The notes beneath the pieces are model-generated. The model saw only the letters and a list, made by a program, of their open reading frames with translations. It was not told the origin of the DNA and did not search any database. A DNA stretch of 64,000 bases from Falsiroseomonas sp050563525. GTDB taxonomy: Bacteria; Pseudomonadota; Alphaproteobacteria; Acetobacterales; Acetobacteraceae. Of the stretch, positions 59,823 through 64,000 are shown piece after piece. Numbering within the stretch: the first letter of the stretch is position 1; every line of letters starts with the position of its first letter. A program made the position numbers and the translations under genes. The stretch spans positions 615,223-679,222 of the forward strand of contig NZ_JBNXUN010000002.1 of the NCBI RefSeq assembly GCF_050563525.1, read 5' to 3'.

Positions 59823-60634
59823 CAGGTCGCGACCTCCACCAGCACCGGCACGTGGTCGGACGCCTTGGCCCAGCCGCGCGCATCCTTCAGCACGGTATGG
59901 CTGACCAGCCCGCCCGCCAGATCCGGCGAGACCCAGACATGGTCCAGCCGCCGCCCGCGGTCCGAGGCGCGCCAATCCGACGCACGGTAGGACCACCACG
60001 TGTACAGCTTCTGGTCCGCCGGGACGAAGTGGCGCAGCGCGTCGTGCCATTCGCCGGCGCGCATCATCTGCGTCAGCGCCGCGGTTTCCACCGGCGTGTG
60101 CGACACCACGTCCAGCAACTGCTTGTGCGACCAGACATCGTGTTCCAGCGGCGCGATGTTCAGGTCGCCCACCAGGATGGCGCGCCTGAAGCCGCCGGCC
60201 GCGTGACGCGAAGCGGACCAGGCGGTGGCTTCCGCGACGAAGTCCAGCTTGTGCGCGAATTTCACGTTCTTCTCCCGGTCGGCGATGTCGCCGCCCGCCG
60301 GGATGTAGAAGTCGTGCAGCTCCACCGGCCCGCCAGGCGCATCGAGCTCGACCGCCAGATGCCGGCAATCCCCCTTGCCGCACCAGTCGGGGTCGGCGCC
60401 GTCGCGCAGCGCGAAGGGAATCCGGGAGAGAATGGCGACGCCGTTGTAGCCCTTCATCCCGCGCACCGCACGGTGTTCGAAGCCCAGCGCCGCCGCGCCC
60501 TCATGCGGGAAGTGCTCGTCGGGGCACTTCGTCTCCTGCAGGCAGACCACGTCGGGCGACAGTGCCGCGACGAGATCGGCCAGCAATGGCAGGCGCAACC
60601 GGACCGAGTTGATGTTCCAGGTGACGACCCGCAC
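59822..60634 (-). CDS. xthA: Exodeoxyribonuclease III
   Basis: The 270-residue protein has every ExoIII landmark: VVTWNINSVRLRLPLL, VVCLQETKCPDEHFP (metal-binding Glu), NGVAILSRIPF, LVGDLNIAPLEHDVWSHKQL, FYIPAGGDIADREK, RRLDHVWVSP and the final KASDHVPVLVEV (catalytic His). It repairs abasic sites and 3'-blocked ends. A GTG start at 60634 lies 4 bases after the FAH-family stop. It is an unusual companion for catabolic genes but such pairings are not rare. Confidence 0.92.
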   Translation of the reverse strand: MRVVTWNINSVRLRLPLLADLVAALSPDVVCLQETKCPDEHFPHEGAAALGFEHRAVRGMKGYNGVAILSRIPFALRDGADPDWCGKGDCRHLAVELDAPGGPVELHDFYIPAGGDIADREKNVKFAHKLDFVAEATAWSASRHAAGGFRRAILVGDLNIAPLEHDVWSHKQLLDVVSHTPVETAALTQMMRAGEWHDALRHFVPADQKLYTWWSYRASDWRASDRGRRLDHVWVSPDLAGGLVSHTVLKDARGWAKASDHVPVLVEVAT

Positions 60635-60638
60635 AGGA

Positions 60639-61322
60639 TCAGACGATCTTCACCGTGACGGTGCCGACGCCCTCGACCATGCCTTCGAGCAGGTCGCCGC
60701 GGACCACGGCGGCGACGCCTTCCGGCGTGCCCGTCATGATCAGGTCGCCCGGCTCCAGCCGCACCAGGCCGGACAGGTTGGCGATGACTTCCGGCACGGA
60801 CCAGATCAGCTTCGACAGATCGGAGGTCTGCGTGACCTTGCCGTTCACCTTCAGCTCGATCTTGCCCTTGGACGGATCGAAATCGCCTGCCGGGACCAGC
60901 AGCCCCATCGGCGCGGATTTGTCGAAGCCCTTGCCCATGTCCCACGGACGGCCGGTCTTCTTTGCCTCGTTCTGCAGGTCGCGGCGGGTCATGTCGAGGC
61001 CGCAGCAATAGCCCCAGACATGCTTCAGAGCGTCCGCCTGGCTGATGTCCACGCCGCCGGTGCCGATGGCGACGACCAGTTCCATCTCATGGTGCAGGGA
61101 CTTGCTGGCCGGCGGGTAGGGCATGTCGGCGCCGTTCACCACCACCGCATCGGCCGGCTTGGTGAAGTAGAAGGGCGGCTCCCGCGTCGGGTCGCTGCCC
61201 ATCTCGATGGCGTGCTCGGCGTAGTTGCGGCCGACGCAGAAGATGCGCCGCACGGGGAAGGACCCGCCGCCCTTGACGGGCAGGCTAGCCTGGGCGGGCG
61301 GGGGGATGACGTAGTCGGCCAT
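60639..61322 (-). CDS. Fumarylacetoacetate hydrolase-family protein (fumarylpyruvate hydrolase-like)
   Basis: The 227-residue protein matches the small FAH-family enzymes. It shows RRIFCVGRNYAEHAIEMGSD, PPFYFTKPADAVV, HHEMELVVAIG (metal-binding Glu), GYCCGLDMTRRDLQNEAKKT and GDLIMTGTPEGVAAV. These cut C-C bonds in acylpyruvates such as fumarylpyruvate or maleylpyruvate in aromatic acid degradation. The start ATG 61322 has AAGGA 8 bases upstream; upstream frame extensions to 61544 are not conserved. The aldose epimerase gene starts 65 bases upstream of it, on the same strand. Confidence 0.9.
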   Translation of the reverse strand: MADYVIPPPAQASLPVKGGGSFPVRRIFCVGRNYAEHAIEMGSDPTREPPFYFTKPADAVVVNGADMPYPPASKSLHHEMELVVAIGTGGVDISQADALKHVWGYCCGLDMTRRDLQNEAKKTGRPWDMGKGFDKSAPMGLLVPAGDFDPSKGKIELKVNGKVTQTSDLSKLIWSVPEVIANLSGLVRLEPGDLIMTGTPEGVAAVVRGDLLEGMVEGVGTVTVKIV

Positions 61323-61387
61323 GATGCGGTCCTTCGGTGGTCGCGGCGGACCATAATCCGGCCCGGCTGGCACGCAAGGGTGCCCCC

Positions 61388-62257
61388 CTATCCCACCGTC
61401 ACCCGCCACATGTACCGGCGGCTTTCCCCGGCGCCGAGCATCTCCATCCCCGGCTTGGCCCAGATGTCGCCCCAGAACTGCGCCGGGTCGGCGTAGCCCG
61501 CCCAGGGCTCGATGCAGAGGAACTCCGCGCCGGGCTTCATCCACAGGCCGAGATGGGAAAATCCCTGCCAGGACACCGCCAGCGCCGGCGCGCCCTGCGC
61601 CGTATAGCGCAGGCGGCGGCTGGCCGGGTTCAGCAGGATCATCGCGGAGGGCCGGAACAGTTCCTCCCGCAGGCCGAGGTTGCGGCCATGCACGGGCAGC
61701 GGCTGCGGCGTGGCGTCGATCAGGCCGTTGTCGTCCAGTCGCCAGACCGGGCCGGATTCATCCTGCTCGAACTCGATCCGGTGCGCCGCCTTGCCACCGG
61801 CACCGGGCAGCGGCCAGCGGAAGGCGGGATGCGCGCCGAGCGAGAAGGGCAGCGTGCCCTCGCCCGGGTTGGTCACGGTGTAGGAGACGGTCAGGCTGGC
61901 GCCGTGCAGCGCGTAGGCGATCTCCAGCCGGAAGCCGAAGGGAAACACGGCGCGCGTCGCGGCGCTGTCCACCAGCAGGAAGCGGCAGGCCGCGTTGCCC
62001 TGTTCGACCAGCTCGAACCGGCTGTCGCGGGCGAAGCCGTGCTGGCCCATCGGGTAGACCTCGTGCCCGATGCGCAGCGTGTCGTCGCGCAGCCGGCCGA
62101 CGAAGGGGAACAGCACCGGCGAATGGCGCGGCCAGGCGGCCTCCGCCTGCCACAGGAATTCGCGGCCGGCGGCATCCTTCAGGCTGGCCAGTTCGGCGCC
62201 CTCGGCCTTCACCACCACCGACAGGTCGCCGGAGCCGAGCTTGACGCGGTCACTCAT
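61388..62257 (-). CDS. Aldose 1-epimerase-family protein (COG2017, LacX-like)
   Basis: The 289-residue beta-sandwich mutarotase-like protein has LASLKDAAGREFLWQAEAAW, the His of MGQHGFARDSRFE, the SLGAHPAFRWPLPG catalytic region and IEPWAGYADPAQFWGD. The family interconverts alpha and beta anomers of free sugars; the Tyr/Glu near the end fit the LacX-like subgroup. ATG 62257 forms a 4-base overlap with the PanE-like gene upstream. Its substrate is unknown. Confidence 0.85.
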   Translation of the reverse strand: MSDRVKLGSGDLSVVVKAEGAELASLKDAAGREFLWQAEAAWPRHSPVLFPFVGRLRDDTLRIGHEVYPMGQHGFARDSRFELVEQGNAACRFLLVDSAATRAVFPFGFRLEIAYALHGASLTVSYTVTNPGEGTLPFSLGAHPAFRWPLPGAGGKAAHRIEFEQDESGPVWRLDDNGLIDATPQPLPVHGRNLGLREELFRPSAMILLNPASRRLRYTAQGAPALAVSWQGFSHLGLWMKPGAEFLCIEPWAGYADPAQFWGDIWAKPGMEMLGAGESRRYMWRVTVG

Positions 62258-63180
62258 GGCAGACGGCCCGCCTCTCGGCGCTGGTCGTAGGCCTTGGCAT
62301 GCAGATGGGCCAATTGCAGCAGGTCTCCGGAGATGTTCGCGGCACGCGCGGCGTCGCACAGGAAGCCGAGAATGTGGTCCGCCTCGGTGCGCCCCCCGGC
62401 TTCGAGGTCGCGCAGCATGGAGGCGGTGTAGGCGCTGCCAGCGTCGGAGAACAGCGCGCGATAGGTCGCCAGGAAGGCTTCATCCATGACGTGCCCGTGC
62501 GCAGCCGCAATGGCGGCATTGCCTTCCAGTAGCGAGAGCAGAAACGGCGTGCCGCCCGCTCGGGAAATCTCGCCGACGCTGGCGCGCATCAGCACGGTGC
62601 CGGCGGCGACGGTGCCGAGATGTACCAGCTTCTCCCACATCCGCCGCTGGATGTCCGGCACCGCCTGCGCCACCAGGCCCGGCGCGCTGCCGAGCGCCTT
62701 CGCGAGTTCCGCCGCGCGTCCATCCATGGCGCCGTCCTGCTGGCCGAAGGTCAGCCAGTGCCAGTCGTTCAGGTGGCGCACGGTGCCATCCGGCTCCAGC
62801 GTCGCGGCACATTTGGCGAGGCCGCCCCAGATTCGCCCCGCGCCGAAGGCGGCGTTCAGCGTGGCGATGTGGGCGATACCGTTCAGGATCGGCAGCACGC
62901 ACGCCCCGGCTTCCACCGCCGGGCGGATGGCGGAAATCGCGCTGTCCAGATCGTAGGCCTTGCAGGACAGCAGCACCACGTCGAAGCCCGGCCCGGCGGT
63001 CGCGGTGGTGGCGACGGGCCGGTCGATGTCGCCGAAGCTGCTGCGCACCCGCAGCCCGTCGCGCGCCAGCGCCGCCGCGCGTCCGGGCCGCACCAGGAAG
63101 GTGACATCCAGCCCGCGTTCCAGCGCCCGCCCGCCGAAATAGCCCCCGAGCGCGCCCGCCCCCAGCACCAGCATCCGCAT
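62254..63180 (-). CDS. 2-dehydropantoate 2-reductase-like protein (PanE/ApbA family)
   Basis: The 308-residue protein begins with NADP fold MLVLGAGALGGYFGGRALE. The conserved Lys and Asn of the cofactor/substrate region are present (VLLSCKAYDLDSAISAI, LPILNGIAH), and the C-terminal WEKLVHLGTVAAGTVL helix provides the catalytic Lys. PanE reduces ketopantoate in pantothenate synthesis, but paralogues in catabolic operons act on other 2-oxoacids. ATG 63180 is the first gene of the five-gene minus-strand operon 63180 to 59028. No clear promoter can be placed in the 180 bases before it. Confidence 0.86.
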   Translation of the reverse strand: MRMLVLGAGALGGYFGGRALERGLDVTFLVRPGRAAALARDGLRVRSSFGDIDRPVATTATAGPGFDVVLLSCKAYDLDSAISAIRPAVEAGACVLPILNGIAHIATLNAAFGAGRIWGGLAKCAATLEPDGTVRHLNDWHWLTFGQQDGAMDGRAAELAKALGSAPGLVAQAVPDIQRRMWEKLVHLGTVAAGTVLMRASVGEISRAGGTPFLLSLLEGNAAIAAAHGHVMDEAFLATYRALFSDAGSAYTASMLRDLEAGGRTEADHILGFLCDAARAANISGDLLQLAHLHAKAYDQRREAGRLP

Positions 63181-63255
63181 TCGAACGTCTCTCCGCTTTG
63201 TCGCGGAGCAATCCCCAGCGCGTCGGCCCTGTCCAGCCCTCGGCCGGAAATGAGA

Positions 63256-63285
63256 CCGCCGCCATGCACGGGAGCATGGCGGCGG
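63256..63285. terminator. Strong 11-bp hairpin between operons
   Basis: CCGCCGCCATG-CACGGGAG-CATGGCGGCGG is a perfect 11-bp stem with an 8-base loop in the gap 63181-63360 between the PanE-like gene and the DUF4394 gene, both on the minus strand. It could end the DUF4394 transcript or act as an insulator ahead of the PanE operon. No T-run follows. Confidence 0.5.
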
Positions 63286-63343
63286 CTTCGGGCGGGATGC
63301 GCCGGGAGAGGGGGCGGCGCACCCCGCCGAAGGGTCAGCGTCT

Positions 63344-63358
63344 CCCGCCGGAGGCGGG
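63344..63358 (-). terminator. Small hairpin right after the DUF4394 gene
   Basis: CCCGCC-GGA-GGCGGG is a perfect 6-bp stem starting 2 bases past the stop codon of the minus-strand gene. With the longer stem at 63256-63285 it gives a tandem hairpin end, the form often seen at GC-rich transcript ends lacking U-tracts. Confidence 0.4.
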
Positions 63359-63360
63359 CC

Positions 63361-64000
63361 TCAGCGCATCGCGGCGACGTCGATGATCTCGGCGCCCGGC
63401 AGGCCGGCCACCGCGCCCATCGCGGTCAGGCGGCCATTGGCCAGGTCGATGCCGTGCAGCGTGCCGCCGGCGAGCACGTAGCCCATGTTGCCGCCCTGGC
63501 CGTCCGACAGGATGTCGAAGCCGACGCCGACCGGCAGGCTCATGCCGAGCATGCCCTTCACCTGCTGCACGCCGTCATTCGGCGGCGCCTGCAGGTTGTA
63601 GGTGCCGAGCAGCGTGTCGATCGTATAGAGCGCCGTCGTCGGCGCGCCGGGCTGGCCGGCGGCCGGCGCACCGGCGGCAGGGGCCACGCTGTTCGTGTAG
63701 GCGCCAGCGGTGATGCGCGGCGTCGTCTCGGCCTGCGGCGAGCCGACCTGGTACTTCTGCTGGCCGTCGCGCGCGACCTCCCCGGTCTCCACGTTCACCC
63801 GGAAGTTCACGCCGGACATGCCCATCAGGCGCAGCCGGTTGGCGATCGGGTTGAAGTCCACCACCGCGCGGCCGCCGCTCTCGAACGGCATGTTGAGGCG
63901 GGAGACCGGTGTGGCGCGGCCATTCGCCACGTCGATGGAGACGATCTGGCCGCGCTCCGTCACGCCATACAGCTTGCCGTCCTGCGGCCGCTGATCGATC
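63361..64000 (-). CDS. DUF4394-type secreted protein, 5' end outside window
   Basis: The frame is open to the right edge, so the N-terminus lies beyond the window; the last 212 residues are visible. The visible part repeats the pattern D-G-K-L-Y-G-V, VDFNPIANRLRLMGMSGVNFRV, TALYTIDTLLGTYNLQ and VGVGFDILSDGQGGNMGYVL, which is the beta-propeller-like DUF4394 family of secreted or periplasmic proteins. The role is unknown. An Ala/Gly/Pro-rich insertion (APAAGAPAAGQPGAP) sits in the middle, as a loop. No signal peptide can be checked. Confidence 0.85.
   Translation of the reverse strand, partial: IDQRPQDGKLYGVTERGQIVSIDVANGRATPVSRLNMPFESGGRAVVDFNPIANRLRLMGMSGVNFRVNVETGEVARDGQQKYQVGSPQAETTPRITAGAYTNSVAPAAGAPAAGQPGAPTTALYTIDTLLGTYNLQAPPNDGVQQVKGMLGMSLPVGVGFDILSDGQGGNMGYVLAGGTLHGIDLANGRLTAMGAVAGLPGAEIIDVAAMR

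Noticed and set aside
1..64000. Search for tRNA, rRNA, insertion sequences, phage genes or attachment sites
   Set aside because: I found no cloverleaf-like conserved segments, no transposase or integrase motifs and no flanking direct repeats that would support any of these.

Overview
This window is chromosomal DNA of a very GC-rich alphaproteobacterium. The base composition, the dense ATGA/GTGA-coupled operons and the gene families (XrtA-type exopolysaccharide genes, TctABC, soxBDAG, PutA with an Lrp partner) fit an Acetobacteraceae/Roseomonas-like organism. That assignment is an inference from gene content, not from a marker gene. I saw no rRNA, tRNA, CRISPR array, transposase or phage gene. 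AT-richer DNA is confined to a few intergenic regions, near 9.0-9.2, 23.3-23.5, 27.25-27.35 and 30.9-31.1 kb.

Region 1 (1-22,985) is an exopolysaccharide locus. It holds a truncated TPR protein (PrsT-like), an O-antigen ligase/polymerase-like membrane protein, a small membrane protein, several GT4 and GT2 glycosyltransferases, an FkbM methyltransferase, a sugar-nucleotide epimerase, an asparagine-synthase-like amidotransferase, a Wzx-like flippase, two FemAB/GNAT-like acyltransferases, a glycosyltransferase-deacetylase fusion, a DUF218 protein and a zinc-ribbon methyltransferase. The combination resembles exosortase-A-associated EPS clusters, but no exosortase or PEP-CTERM protein lies in the window. 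A secreted protein of unrecognised family (4750-6840) is coupled to the first glycosyltransferase.

Region 2 (23.3-31.1 kb) starts with a 1240-residue paralogue of that secreted protein. It carries four C-terminal CBM60-like modules (calcium-dependent, xylan-binding type) on Pro/Thr-rich linkers, and no signal peptide is visible. An XRE regulator and a large hybrid histidine kinase follow; the kinase begins with a CheB-like domain that has lost catalytic residues and ends with two receiver domains and a LuxR-type helix-turn-helix.

Region 3 (31.1-41.7 kb, minus strand) is a nine-gene, mostly overlapping operon for sugar-nucleotide and glycan synthesis: alcohol dehydrogenase, Gfo/Idh/MocA oxidoreductase, an epimerase, a glycoside hydrolase fused to a CDP-paratose/tyvelose-2-epimerase-like domain, a GT4, three CgeB-like glycosyltransferases and a UDP-xylose synthase. 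The last product suggests a xylose-containing glycan, which would fit the xylan-binding-type modules of region 2 (inference).

Region 4 (41.9-64 kb) is housekeeping and catabolic: an endonuclease/exonuclease/phosphatase-family protein, a phospholipase D/cardiolipin synthase-like protein, a 4'-phosphopantetheinyl transferase, heterotetrameric sarcosine oxidase (soxB-D-A-G), PutA with a divergent Lrp-type regulator, an HdeD-like membrane protein, a TctCBA uptake system, an FAD oxidoreductase, and an operon with PanE-like, aldose epimerase, FAH-family, exonuclease III and AroE-like proteins. A DUF4394-type protein runs off the right edge.

The best candidates for something undescribed are the paired secreted proteins with contrasting export signals, the hydrolase-epimerase fusion, and the kinase with the degenerate CheB domain.
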